44,709 nucleotides of DNA from a virus: IMG/VR virus record IMGVR_UViG_3300025087_000015, positions 1-44,709 of that record; one strand, 5' to 3'. Below, piece by piece: positions 16,740 to 24,613 of the stretch (positions are counted from its first letter, which is position 1; each line of letters opens with the position of its first letter). A model generated the notes under the pieces. That model ran no database searches and was not told where the DNA came from. It was given only the letters and a program-made list of their open reading frames with translations. The position numbers and the translations under genes were made by a program.

Positions 16740-17276
16740 TTACTGGGCAGTAATATCACCAGCGTGTACATTAGTGGAGCTAACATACACGAAAGCACCC
16801 TTACCTACACCAGTAGATATAACAAGTGCAGTGTTTATATTATCCACAATGCAATCAGAGCATACATACATTTGGTAAGTGGCAGTAGGGGTAAGTGCGT
16901 CCAGTTGGGCGATTGTCCTTGCGGACATAAGTAACCCGCCGGTAAACGTAGAACTGGAAGCCGATAGCGTCCCACTGAACGCGGCAGTAGTGCCGGTAGT
17001 CGCGCCCTCGTTGCTTATCGCGTCCACATAAGCGGTGCCGTCTATGTAGATATTCTTGAACTGAAGGCTGGACGTTCCCAGATCAACATTATCATCGGTA
17101 GTGGGGATAAAGTTACCAGAAGAATCAACGCATACTTCCGCGCCGCTGACACCGACGCACCATACGTCCCGGTCGTCGGCGCTGCTAGTAACCCTTGCAA
17201 AGGTTATCTTCTCCGTCAGCACGGCAAAGGTTACAAACATTACCAGTACAGCGGTAAGGCCAAGAATCTTTTTCAT
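16740..17276 (-). CDS. exported fibre-like protein
   Basis: A 178-residue protein with an N-terminal signal segment (MKKILGLTAVLVMFVTFAVL, then TEKITFA|RV). The next part has the phrase DDNVDLGTSSLQFKNIYIDG, typical of phage tail-fibre and spike shafts (LGssxxxfkNiYidG). Four cysteines (DVWCVGVSGAEVCVD and YVCSDCIVD) could form disulfides if exported. AGGAGAGG lies before the ATG. It sits next to the similar-sized exported gene, and both share high Ser/Thr content. Likely a head fibre or short appendage. Confidence 0.6.
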   Translation of the reverse strand: MKKILGLTAVLVMFVTFAVLTEKITFARVTSSADDRDVWCVGVSGAEVCVDSSGNFIPTTDDNVDLGTSSLQFKNIYIDGTAYVDAISNEGATTGTTAAFSGTLSASSSTFTGGLLMSARTIAQLDALTPTATYQMYVCSDCIVDNINTALVISTGVGKGAFVYVSSTNVHAGDITAQ

Positions 17277-17277
17277 T

Positions 17278-17808
17278 TTACCTCTCCTGTCTGCATTTAT
17301 TTACATTGCGTAGTTCGGGGTTGTCGGGGTCCAGTTTCGCGGCGGCGCATTTGAGCTGGTCGCACATACGCTTGAATTCAGGGTTCCCGACTTCGTTTAC
17401 TACCGCTTTCTCTACTGCCCGGCTATAGTTAGCGTCTTTCTCCGGGTTATCGGGCTTCGGGTACATACCCATCTCGGCGATAGTAAGCCCATGCTTTGAG
17501 ATATACTCTTTGGCTTGGTCGAAGTCTATTTGAGCTTTGTGCTTCTCCGCCGCCGTCCCTTCTTTAGGCCCGAGGTACTCTAGTGCCCTTTCGTCCCGCT
17601 CAAGTTGCTTCTCAAGTGCCCCGATATCTATGTTCTCCACCTTCATGGCCGTTGTGCCATCGTCCAAGCTTTTCCCGGTCTTTAGGCTTTCAAGGTATTC
17701 GCGCTTACTTGCTATCTCTGCGCGTCGCCTGTCTGCCTCGCCGGGGCTTATCGGCACTCTCGGCGGTCTGCCTACTGGCCTACCTGTTGGCGTACGTTTT
17801 ACTGCCAT
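17278..17808 (-). CDS. hypothetical protein with AT-hook-like N-terminus
   Basis: A 176-residue charged helical protein starting MAVKRTPTGRPVGRPPRVP, where GRPVGRPPR resembles an AT-hook (minor-groove DNA-binding) core. The rest is coiled-coil-like (EADRRRAEIASKREYLESLK, IGALEKQLERDERALEYLG) with two C-terminal Cys. The ATG at 17808 has GGAGGG upstream; the longer frame from 17877 does not. Position directly after the capsid gene suggests a head-completion or internal DNA-associated protein, but this is inference only. Confidence 0.6.
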   Translation of the reverse strand: MAVKRTPTGRPVGRPPRVPISPGEADRRRAEIASKREYLESLKTGKSLDDGTTAMKVENIDIGALEKQLERDERALEYLGPKEGTAAEKHKAQIDFDQAKEYISKHGLTIAEMGMYPKPDNPEKDANYSRAVEKAVVNEVGNPEFKRMCDQLKCAAAKLDPDNPELRNVNKCRQER

Positions 17809-17877
17809 GATGGTATCCCTCCTATCACTTGATGAATCCCTGCCGGCAATAGTGCGCGGCAGGGGAATCTCTGTCAC

Positions 17878-18786
17878 TTAAGAGATGTTATGTCCATAGC
17901 AGAAGTGCCATGCCGGTGAACCGACGTTGCAGGACATATACCCCGCGTGTTTCGAGGTTATGGTGTCTATCTCTCCGGCATAGAAGAACTCAACGGGGTT
18001 CCATTCGTAGAACTTGAGGAACTTCTTCATCAGCTTCGAGTTCACCATGAACCAGTCGGCGGTGGCGGCGGTGGACCCGCTGGACAGCCAATTATGCCAC
18101 ACGGCCAACTTGTATTTGCCCTGGTGGAAGTTGATGTTGTTCGTGGCGGTGTTGACTTCCTTCGTGGACTTAATCAGCGTCATAGCCGATTCTTCCAGTT
18201 CGGTAGGCACAATCAGCGTATCGGGGAAGTGGGTGGTGATATTGTCCCGGTTGGTCTTGAACTTTATCATCAGCCTGCGGGTAGCTTCCACGGCGGCGGG
18301 AGAGAATGCCGATGAACCGGCATTACCCTGATTGGACCCGCCCACATCGGAGGTATGCGCCGAGTAGCACAACACCTGCGAATCGGCCACGGTCGTAGTG
18401 GAGAAAGCGCCGTTGAAGAAACTTGCAGCCAGTGATTCGCGCTTAGCGCGGAATCTGTCGGCCAGCGCGGCAACCTGCTGACGGACAACGCCGTACAGGT
18501 CGTTCCGGCGTAGCTTCTTGGTCACTTTCACGCCCATTGCGTATTCAACCTCTTCGGTTGACTTACGGTAGGACTGCTTGCTTTCGTCGTAGAATATTTC
18601 GCCGTCGAACACCGGCACCGAGCCGAGGTCTCCGAGCAGAAGTTCGTAAACGATAGCCTGGTCCGGTTCAACGACATCGAACAGAGCCGGTATCATTGAC
18701 TGGAAGTCGCCATATTCGTTAGCGAATACTTCCGACAGGTCCTTCTGGACCACATAACTGTAATTTGCCTGCGTTAAAGCTGCCAT
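17878..18786 (-). CDS. major capsid protein
   Basis: A 302-residue protein located after the scaffold and decoration genes, with a strong ribosome site (GGAGG) before the ATG. The N-terminal helix-rich arm (YSYVVQKDLSEVFANEYGDF) is followed by an E-loop-type region (GEIFYDESKQSYRKSTEEVE). A core with RAKRESLAASFFNGAFSTTT and a C-terminal beta domain (YKLAVWHNWLSSGS) complete it. FFNGAF and the ..VLCYSAHTSD segment resemble Mu gpT-like major head subunits of HK97 fold. No signal peptide. Position and size make this the best capsid candidate. Confidence 0.8.
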   Translation of the reverse strand: MAALTQANYSYVVQKDLSEVFANEYGDFQSMIPALFDVVEPDQAIVYELLLGDLGSVPVFDGEIFYDESKQSYRKSTEEVEYAMGVKVTKKLRRNDLYGVVRQQVAALADRFRAKRESLAASFFNGAFSTTTVADSQVLCYSAHTSDVGGSNQGNAGSSAFSPAAVEATRRLMIKFKTNRDNITTHFPDTLIVPTELEESAMTLIKSTKEVNTATNNINFHQGKYKLAVWHNWLSSGSTAATADWFMVNSKLMKKFLKFYEWNPVEFFYAGEIDTITSKHAGYMSCNVGSPAWHFCYGHNIS

Positions 18787-18812
18787 TTAATCCTCCTGTG
18801 TCTTTCCTTTCT

Positions 18813-19559
18813 TTAGCTCAACGGCGCAAATATCGTGTCCACCGGGGAAACGATACTGCGGAATACCGGGTGCAACCCATTAAGCTGTAGATTGTGGTGC
18901 AGGCCGGGATCAAGGTCTATCCATCCTTCCTGCCCGTCGTATTTCATCTGATTGCGGAGCGTGGTGGCGTAGAACGTGCCGGCTGCCGCGTCGGTTACGA
19001 GTTTGTCCATCGTGGACTTAATGTTATGGACTTTCCAGAACAAGGGCTTAATATGCACAAGCGTGGAATCAGCAGCTACAAGAGCCGTAGTCGGCGCGGA
19101 CTTCAGGAACAGGTCCGTATCGTCATTGTATATAACAAACAGGAGTTGGCCTACGCCGGTGCCGGAATACACATACAGCCAACCACCGCAAGCGGCGGCC
19201 TCTATGGAGGTTACGCGGACCTGCGTAGTTGACTGCATGGACGCGATAGCCATCGTGTCAGTGATGTCGTATTCAGCGGCCACAAGGCAACCGGGGTAAA
19301 ACGGGTCCACTTCAGCCATCACATGGGCCGCGCCGGTGTAGGTGTCGGAATCTCCGACTTCGCTGTAATCGTGGAGCGCAACAAGCACACCGACTTTATC
19401 AGCAGACGTTTCGTCGGCAAGGACAAGGCACCCGCTATCGTCGCTGGCGGAACCCGCCGAAGTAACGCCGGGCATAAGCATAGCGCCGGCCTGGATATCG
19501 GAGCCTTTACCGTCTATGGGGAATTTCATCAACCCGCGACTGCCTGAAACGATTATCAT
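18813..19559 (-). CDS. head decoration / capsid-associated protein
   Basis: A 248-residue protein just upstream of the capsid gene, starting MIIVSGSRGLMKFPIDG. The first half (SDIQAGAMLMPGVTSAGSAS, DETSADKVGVLVALHDYSE) looks like small head decoration domains. The second half is beta-rich (GGWLYVYSGTGVGQLLFVIY). It has its own sigma-70 type promoter about 100 bases upstream and a good site (GGAGGT). It is not matched to a known family; a decoration or stabilising role is inferred from position. Confidence 0.6.
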   Translation of the reverse strand: MIIVSGSRGLMKFPIDGKGSDIQAGAMLMPGVTSAGSASDDSGCLVLADETSADKVGVLVALHDYSEVGDSDTYTGAAHVMAEVDPFYPGCLVAAEYDITDTMAIASMQSTTQVRVTSIEAAACGGWLYVYSGTGVGQLLFVIYNDDTDLFLKSAPTTALVAADSTLVHIKPLFWKVHNIKSTMDKLVTDAAAGTFYATTLRNQMKYDGQEGWIDLDPGLHHNLQLNGLHPVFRSIVSPVDTIFAPLS

Positions 19560-19658
19560 GATACTACCTCCGCGTAAGCGATTCAGAGGTGAAGCGTCAA
19601 GATGTTCGTTGGTGAATCTACAAGGTGAGACTGAATAAAACCGTTCTACTTCATATCA

Positions 19659-19687
19659 AGTATTGCACATTTACAAAGCCGTGTCAA
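19659..19687 (-). promoter_or_regulatory. sigma-70 promoter for capsid genes
   Basis: On the minus strand, TTGACA (19687-19682), a 17-base spacer and AATACT (19664-19659) lie in the gap between the zinc-ribbon gene and the decoration gene. The predicted transcript would start near 19652, giving a leader of about 90 bases before the ATG at 19559. The site would boost capsid and decoration protein over upstream packaging genes. Confidence 0.6.
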
Positions 19688-19708
19688 GGAAAATCTTTTA
19701 AAAATTAA

Positions 19709-20014
19709 TCATATTCCATTTTTGGAGCCGCACATCGGGCAACCTGCGTTATTTTTTACTACTTGTTCACCGTGCCCGTCAGAATATTTAGTCACGTTGG
19801 AATATCCGCCGTTCCCGTCAAGTGTTCCACCTTCATGGGACACCTTTATTTTATCGAAGATGAATCCGCACTGTTTGCAATGCACACGCCTAGCAGCACT
19901 ACCCTTTCCCTGTCCCCGACTGTTGCGGGCGGAGTTAGGACGTACCTTTCCGTCCCGCGCAGTCGGTGATGGGAACCAGTCCTTTTCAGGTAAACTTTTT
20001 CCTGTCAGCGCCAT
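19709..20014 (-). CDS. zinc-ribbon protein
   Basis: A 101-residue protein: an N-terminal basic Ser/Arg/Gly-rich half (GKVRPNSARNSRGQGKGSAA) followed by two CxxC knuckles (HCKQCGF at about 45-51 and GCPMCGSKNG at the C-terminus), forming a probable four-Cys zinc ribbon. AGGTGG precedes the ATG. It sits between scaffold and decoration genes; function unknown, possibly a nucleic-acid-binding head protein. Confidence 0.6.
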   Translation of the reverse strand: MALTGKSLPEKDWFPSPTARDGKVRPNSARNSRGQGKGSAARRVHCKQCGFIFDKIKVSHEGGTLDGNGGYSNVTKYSDGHGEQVVKNNAGCPMCGSKNGI

Positions 20015-20022
20015 TGTTCCAC

Positions 20023-20811
20023 CTATTTGAATACCGGCGGTTTGTCAAAGTCGGCGGGTATGCTTACGCCGTTTGGGTTCTTGGTCTTATGCTGGATTTT
20101 CTTCCAGGTGGCTTTATCCACCTTGCCGAGTTTCAGGCGCAACCCGTTTTCGCCGGTGTATTCGCCATTCGCCATCTCTCCTTCTACAAGGCCGTCATCC
20201 CCGCCGCCGTCATCATCGTTTCCTTTAGGATTGGGACTGTCGTTGGGTTTGCCTTTCGGAGTGGCCGGTTCGGGAGTGGTGGACATATGTTTTCCTTTTG
20301 CGTAGGTTACGGCTATTTCCATCTGTCTCTTGAGTTTGGCCGGATCGAGTTTATCGGCCAGCGGGACAGTTTCCAGATATTCCTTTATCGCGCCGCGCAG
20401 TTTTATCAACTTCGGATTGGCCTCTACAGCGTCCTGCACCGCGTCAGCAGTGTTGCTCTTCGCGTCTATTGCATTCTGCCGGGTGGTCAATTCGTGGTGC
20501 TTGAAGTCGGTTATTATCTGGTCCCTTGTCTTGCCGGTCTTTTCCTCTATAACGGCCCATTGGTCAGATGTGTATGATTCCAGCGTAGCAGAAGTCAGGG
20601 GTGCCGGCGCAGGCGCAACCGGAGCGGGCGGCGGAGTATTCCGCGCCTTTAACTCGGCGTTCTCCGCCTTCAACTTTTCAAGTTCCTGCTGCTCGGGAGT
20701 GGGTTCCGGGTCACCTTCAGGCGCGGATTCCGGTATCGGTTCGGGGACGGGAGCGCCACCACCCGGAGTGCCGTCAACATTATCATCCATCAGCATTTTA
20801 AGCCAGTCCAT
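20023..20811 (-). CDS. scaffold protein candidate
   Basis: A 262-residue acidic, proline-rich, largely helical protein placed between portal and capsid. Residues about 40-60 give a coiled coil (PEQQELEKLKAENAELKARN), followed by an APAPAP linker. A helical middle (TRDQIITDFKHHELTTRQNA) and a low-complexity acidic stretch (NPKGNDDDGGGDDGLVEGE) follow. The C-terminus is basic (KVDKATWKKIQHKTKNPNG), as in scaffolds that bind capsid subunits. The start overlaps the upstream stop as TAATG with GGAGGG before it. Confidence 0.7.
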   Translation of the reverse strand: MDWLKMLMDDNVDGTPGGGAPVPEPIPESAPEGDPEPTPEQQELEKLKAENAELKARNTPPPAPVAPAPAPLTSATLESYTSDQWAVIEEKTGKTRDQIITDFKHHELTTRQNAIDAKSNTADAVQDAVEANPKLIKLRGAIKEYLETVPLADKLDPAKLKRQMEIAVTYAKGKHMSTTPEPATPKGKPNDSPNPKGNDDDGGGDDGLVEGEMANGEYTGENGLRLKLGKVDKATWKKIQHKTKNPNGVSIPADFDKPPVFK

Positions 20812-21194
20812 TATATTATCCCTCCTGTGGTTCCTTTGCTATCGCTTTTTTCCAATTCAGAGATTCTTATGTTATCGTCCTCAACTGAATTATTGAGCCA
20901 TTCGATTTGTTTATCCGCTTCACAGAGATTGGATTTTAGCCCTTTCGCCATTAACCGGACTTTGGATGAAGAGCGGAGTATTACCTGTTCGTTGTGCGCG
21001 TCCAGTAATTCCTTGCTGTCCAATATGGCGAATATGGAATCTTCTGCCTGTTTAACTATCGCGTCATATTCGGATATCAGGTCCGCGTTCTTGTTCAACT
21101 TAGCCAGTCGGTTCAACTTAGCGATCCGTTCCTTCTTAATCCGGATATGCGTTTGCAATTGCCCTATTTCCTCTTTTACCTGTTTTGATATCAT
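20811..21194 (-). CDS. coiled-coil protein between portal and scaffold
   Basis: A 127-residue, almost entirely helical charged protein (EEIGQLQTHIRIKKERIAKL, SEYDAIVKQAEDSIFAILDS) ending in GTTGGII. The start abuts the portal stop (TAAATG) and the stop overlaps the scaffold start (TAATG), so all three are co-translated. Position suggests an assembly helper or secondary scaffold. Not recognised. Confidence 0.6.
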   Translation of the reverse strand: MISKQVKEEIGQLQTHIRIKKERIAKLNRLAKLNKNADLISEYDAIVKQAEDSIFAILDSKELLDAHNEQVILRSSSKVRLMAKGLKSNLCEADKQIEWLNNSVEDDNIRISELEKSDSKGTTGGII

Positions 21195-23204
21195 TTATCC
21201 CTCCGCCGCTGTCTTTGCTAAAGGGGGCGCACCGACACCTGCGAGTGCGCTTACAGGGCTGCCGGGATTGCCGGGGTTATTGGTGCCCGGTTGCGGTGCC
21301 TGCTGGCCGGCGGATTCAGGCATTTTGGCAATATACTGCTCCCATCCAGGTATCCGCGAGGCTATAATAAAATCATTATTTATCTGTAATATGGTCTTCG
21401 GGTCTATCTTGAACGGCACCCCACCCATAGCGGCTACGCCCTGGAATACGCGGAGTATCTTCTGCATCTCCGCTTCAGGTGAGAACGGTATCCCGTTTGA
21501 TTTCAGCGTCCACTTAACAAAATCGGAAACCAGCAGGGCGGAATTAATAACGTCCTCTTCGCCGAACATATTGCGGAACGGTATCTTTGAACTCGCGTTC
21601 TGGTAAAGCAGGGCGGTATGTAATGCCATCATAGCGGGGATAGCACGTTTCCATTCATCTATATAATCGGCTACGCGGTAATTCGCCTGTTGCAATAACA
21701 TAGCGGTCTTGTTGCCGGGCGCACCAGGATCGCCGGGGTCTTCCTGCCCGGACATGCCCATTGATGGGCCTATAAGCGCCTCAAGGAAGCGGATAGCAAG
21801 CGATTCGTCGCGAGTGCTGTCATTGTTAAGCGTGGCAAGTTGGAACTGCCGCGGTAATTCGCCTTTCAGGAATAGGTCATTGGGTGTCCAGAGTATCCCG
21901 CCCGGTGTAAATTGGTAGGTATCGCCAAGCGCATCTTTCATAGAATCAGGCGCTATGATGGTTACGGAATCCGTAAGCCTGCGCTGGTTACTGCGGTGAC
22001 GGTGTAATGCGTTTATCTCGCCGAACAGGTCCTTCCCGTCTTTAAGCAGCGATATGCCGGCCAGGCGGTTATCCCTGCCTATGAATTTAAACGGCACGAT
22101 ACATGGGATATTTTTACGGGTGCGATACCGCTCAACGCGCAATACCCGCTCATGTTCCGGCCAGTAAATAACATTGTAAACCTCAACGCGGCGATCGTTA
22201 TCTAAATCGGCTTTGACTATCAGCCTGGCAAATTTATAAGCGTCCTTGTAGTCCGATGATATCCCCTCCACACTATCGCGCTCACTATCCCATTCATCTT
22301 CATATGTGGCGTTCTCGAATTTATCAGATATCCCGTCTATGGCTTCGTTGTAGTAATAATTGCGCTTGCGCTTCTCTAAGAATTTGTTCCGTCCTTCCTT
22401 GAAGGTGTAGCCGTATATTGTAAGGTCACGCACGTTATCAACGAAGAACGGAAAATGAATAAAGTTTATCAGCGGGAACAGTGTATACTGTGGGCCGTTG
22501 CGGCTGATAAAGTCGTGTTCGTATTCTACACGGACTTCGGTATCTTCGGTAGGGTTAAGCAGGGTTTCGATAATCTCGGTGTATTCATCTTCGGAACACC
22601 CGGCAGATTCAAAATCGGGGTAATCGGATTGGAACTCTTCGGCGTTGGTATAGGTCTTGCTGTCTATACCGCGCTCCACCTCGCGTACGAATTCGCCGTA
22701 TACCAGCGCCATCCCGTCACGGAAACACGGCAGGTCGGTGTCTTTGAGGGTGTCGGCCAGGTTGCATGTTTCGCCTACCGTCCAATTCAGCGCGGCCTCC
22801 AACTTGTTGCGCGTACCCGCGTCCATATCTCCGCCCGGCTTGATACCGGCGCTTATCAACTGCGGCCCGCCGAATATGGCCCGGCGGAAATTAGCTCGTA
22901 GGCTGCGGAACTTCTCGGCAGGTAAACGCAAATCTATCTGGCTGGATGATTCAGCGCCGAACGGAAAATCAGTCGCCTCTTCAACACCTTCCATTAGCCG
23001 GTTCAATGACTTCAACTCTTCGCGGACCTTACCGTATGCGTCGTCCCATGCCCGGTAATTGGACTTGATGATCTTTTCCAACTGCTTCAACTTGCGTTGG
23101 CTAAGCGGTAACTTCGTGGAATAGTTGTAACTATCGGCCTCGCGCACGTCGCGCTTTATCTTGGCGATAACGTCAGAATCTGGAGCTTTAAGAAAAAATA
23201 TCAT
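21195..23204 (-). CDS. portal protein (P22-like)
   Basis: A 669-residue protein with an order typical of podovirus portals: an N-terminal helical region (KQLEKIIKSNYRAWDDAYGK), then a core with DLRLPAEKFRSLRANFRRAI. The crown/wing part has FKFIGRDNRLAGISLLKDGK followed by LHRHRSNQRRLTDSVTIIAP, where the phrase on choosing among replicate RNQRR residues is like P22 gp1-type proteins. A Gly/Pro-rich tail (GQEDPGDPGAPGNKTAMLLQ, then PGTNNPGNPGSPVS) follows. It forms the twelve-fold DNA channel. The start overlaps the preceding stop by ATGA. Confidence 0.8.
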   Translation of the reverse strand: MIFFLKAPDSDVIAKIKRDVREADSYNYSTKLPLSQRKLKQLEKIIKSNYRAWDDAYGKVREELKSLNRLMEGVEEATDFPFGAESSSQIDLRLPAEKFRSLRANFRRAIFGGPQLISAGIKPGGDMDAGTRNKLEAALNWTVGETCNLADTLKDTDLPCFRDGMALVYGEFVREVERGIDSKTYTNAEEFQSDYPDFESAGCSEDEYTEIIETLLNPTEDTEVRVEYEHDFISRNGPQYTLFPLINFIHFPFFVDNVRDLTIYGYTFKEGRNKFLEKRKRNYYYNEAIDGISDKFENATYEDEWDSERDSVEGISSDYKDAYKFARLIVKADLDNDRRVEVYNVIYWPEHERVLRVERYRTRKNIPCIVPFKFIGRDNRLAGISLLKDGKDLFGEINALHRHRSNQRRLTDSVTIIAPDSMKDALGDTYQFTPGGILWTPNDLFLKGELPRQFQLATLNNDSTRDESLAIRFLEALIGPSMGMSGQEDPGDPGAPGNKTAMLLQQANYRVADYIDEWKRAIPAMMALHTALLYQNASSKIPFRNMFGEEDVINSALLVSDFVKWTLKSNGIPFSPEAEMQKILRVFQGVAAMGGVPFKIDPKTILQINNDFIIASRIPGWEQYIAKMPESAGQQAPQPGTNNPGNPGSPVSALAGVGAPPLAKTAAEG

Positions 23205-23476
23205 TCCTGCTCTTGTATGCCTTGCAGTTCTATGTTCGTTTCCGGCGGCTGGCCATCGCGAAGTTCGATCCCGCGTACTTTAAACTTTACCAGCGCCGTG
23301 CCTATCTTACCGATATTGGTCTTGATACCGGATTTACGCATACGGATGGACGGATAATACTTCTTCGGTTTAGAGGTATTGGATATGGAGGGCATTTCCA
23401 TAGCGTCGTCGCCAAGGTCAATGAATTTAGCGGATTTCCTGCTTGACTTAGCGGCCTTGGCGGGTTTGCGTTTCAT
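23201..23476 (-). CDS. small basic protein upstream of portal
   Basis: A 91-residue protein with a lysine-rich N-terminus (MKRKPAKAAKSSRKSAKFID). The second half is KKYYPSIRMRKSGIKTNIGK and a beta-like segment (ALVKFKVRGIELRDG). The start overlaps the upstream stop (TAATG) and the stop overlaps the portal start (ATGA), so expression is coupled to portal. Similar YYPS-type short proteins occur beside portals in some phages; function unknown. Confidence 0.6.
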   Translation of the reverse strand: MKRKPAKAAKSSRKSAKFIDLGDDAMEMPSISNTSKPKKYYPSIRMRKSGIKTNIGKIGTALVKFKVRGIELRDGQPPETNIELQGIQEQE

Positions 23477-23649
23477 TAATACGCGCCCGCTTTACCCATC
23501 TTCATCATAGGCATTTTTGAAGATTTGCTCTTGGCCTTCTTAACCTTCTTGGGCTTCTTGCCTTTCCCGGTAATACGCGGAACGTCCGCTTTAGGAAATG
23601 ACAGTTCTTCTTTCGCCGCCTGGAATCTTGCCATTGATCGCTTTTTCAT
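23476..23649 (-). CDS. 57-residue lysine-rich protein
   Basis: Encodes MKKRSMARFQAAKEELSFPK followed by a long Lys run (GKGKKPKKVKKAKSKSSK) and a methionine-rich end (MPMMKMGKAGAY). Its TAA overlaps the next ATG (TAATG). It is very basic and likely binds nucleic acid or acidic scaffold; not recognised. Coupled position upstream of portal supports it as a real gene. Confidence 0.5.
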   Translation of the reverse strand: MKKRSMARFQAAKEELSFPKADVPRITGKGKKPKKVKKAKSKSSKMPMMKMGKAGAY

Positions 23650-23664
23650 GTGTCGTTTCCTCTC

Positions 23665-23835
23665 TTACTTCTTGACGGGCGGCAGAACTTTTCCGCCCTT
23701 GACCGGCTTCGCGGGGTTCAGGCCGGCAATCGGGTCATTGCAGATAGGGCCTCCGACCACGGACTCCGCGCTCTTATACGGCAATTCTTTGCCGGCTTTG
23801 TTTTTGTGATTGGGTTTACCGGGATTAACTTTCAT
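23665..23835 (-). CDS. 56-residue basic protein
   Basis: Encodes MKVNPGKPNHKNKAGKELPY and continues with SVVGGPICNDPIAGLNPAKP before a C-terminal VKGGKVLPPVKK. Lys/Pro/Gly-rich with a single Cys; resembles its 57-residue neighbour in composition only. It fits the gap between the 102-residue gene and the next gene; role unknown. Confidence 0.45.
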   Translation of the reverse strand: MKVNPGKPNHKNKAGKELPYKSAESVVGGPICNDPIAGLNPAKPVKGGKVLPPVKK

Positions 23836-23844
23836 GGGTTGTCC

Positions 23845-24153
23845 TCACTTACCGAATAATTTGCTTACACCGCTACGGAAAGAGAATTTATTCACTTCGT
23901 CCCGCGTTATTATCTTGGTTTTCTTACGTTCCGCGAACCAGTCCTTCACCACGTCATGCAACGTGTAGATGAATCCATGCGCCATGACGGGGGACATCTT
24001 CGCAATGGGAATTGTCACGATCATCAAAGCGCCATCCTGCGTGAATGACAGGCGGGCATGTTCATCGTCACGCTCTATACCCATCACTTCTTTCTTGGGT
24101 TCTTCTTTCAGGTCTATCTTTTCAACGGGTGGTTTTGTTTGTTCGGTTGACAT
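23845..24153 (-). CDS. hypothetical protein, possibly leaderless
   Basis: A 102-residue protein starting MSTEQTKPPVEKIDLKEEPK, with a charged N-terminus, a central beta/hydrophobic region (GALMIVTIPIAKMSPVMAHG) and a basic C-terminus. The ATG at 24153 was chosen: the earlier ATG at 24168 lies inside the -10 box of a strong promoter. The distance from that -10 to the ATG is 6 bases, so the transcript probably begins at or next to the start codon. Unrecognised. Confidence 0.55.
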   Translation of the reverse strand: MSTEQTKPPVEKIDLKEEPKKEVMGIERDDEHARLSFTQDGALMIVTIPIAKMSPVMAHGFIYTLHDVVKDWFAERKKTKIITRDEVNKFSFRSGVSKLFGK

Positions 24154-24159
24154 TGGGAT

Positions 24160-24189
24160 ATTATACATTGCTTTTTAAAAGATTGTCAA
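24160..24189 (-). promoter_or_regulatory. sigma-70 promoter upstream of portal operon
   Basis: Minus strand TTGACA (24189-24184), 18-base spacer and TATAAT (24165-24160). The -10 ends 6 bases before the ATG at 24153. A GGGCTTGACA core is shared with the second promoter 400 bases upstream. Confidence 0.7.
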
Positions 24190-24577
24190 GCCCTTTGTAA
24201 TCAGCCATCTTTCCCCTGCATAATTAAGCGCGGGGAATCGGCTGTGTGCTTATGTGATTGATACGGTACTAACTAAACGCTATGCAGGTACGGGGTAGAC
24301 ATGGCGGGTCTAATATCCCCTTGATTTTGTACAAATCACAAAAGGAATTATTTTTTGTTCAGGATGATACTACTTCAAGGTGATGACAGAAATTCTTAAC
24401 TGCCATATTTAGCGTTGCAGATATTACTTGATCTGCGGCATTTGCGTGTCCGTATCGTGGAACGGTTTGGAAGTCCGAGTATTTTGTTTGTGGGTCTAAA
24501 ACAAGAGAAGCCTTTGAGGTAACGGCCTCATTGGCTTCAGGAGTGGTAGATTTGCCCGTTAACAAATCACTAAATAA
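24190..24577. other. non-coding or weakly coding spacer between two tandem promoters
   Basis: About 390 bases between the two leftward promoters. The only frame of note is 24565-24359 (minus), 68 residues, TTG start, no ribosome site, no recognised motif. The stretch contains a near-palindrome around TTTTGTACAAAT (24326-24337), a possible operator. It could be an untranslated leader, a small RNA or a poorly supported gene. I see nothing more definite in it. Confidence 0.4.
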
Positions 24578-24606
24578 ATTTTAGCACATACACTTTAGTA
24601 TGTCAA
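24578..24606 (-). promoter_or_regulatory. sigma-70 promoter downstream of terminase
   Basis: Minus strand TTGACA (24606-24601), a 17-base spacer and TAAAAT (24583-24578), just after the terminase nuclease stop. It would start transcription near 24571 toward the portal and capsid genes. Confidence 0.65.
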
Positions 24607-24613
24607 GCCCTAT

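Noticed and set aside
24359-24565. 68-residue TTG-start gene
   Set aside because: No ribosome site, start codon within about 6-10 bases of the predicted transcript start, and no recognisable motif. Kept only as a possibility inside the spacer entry.
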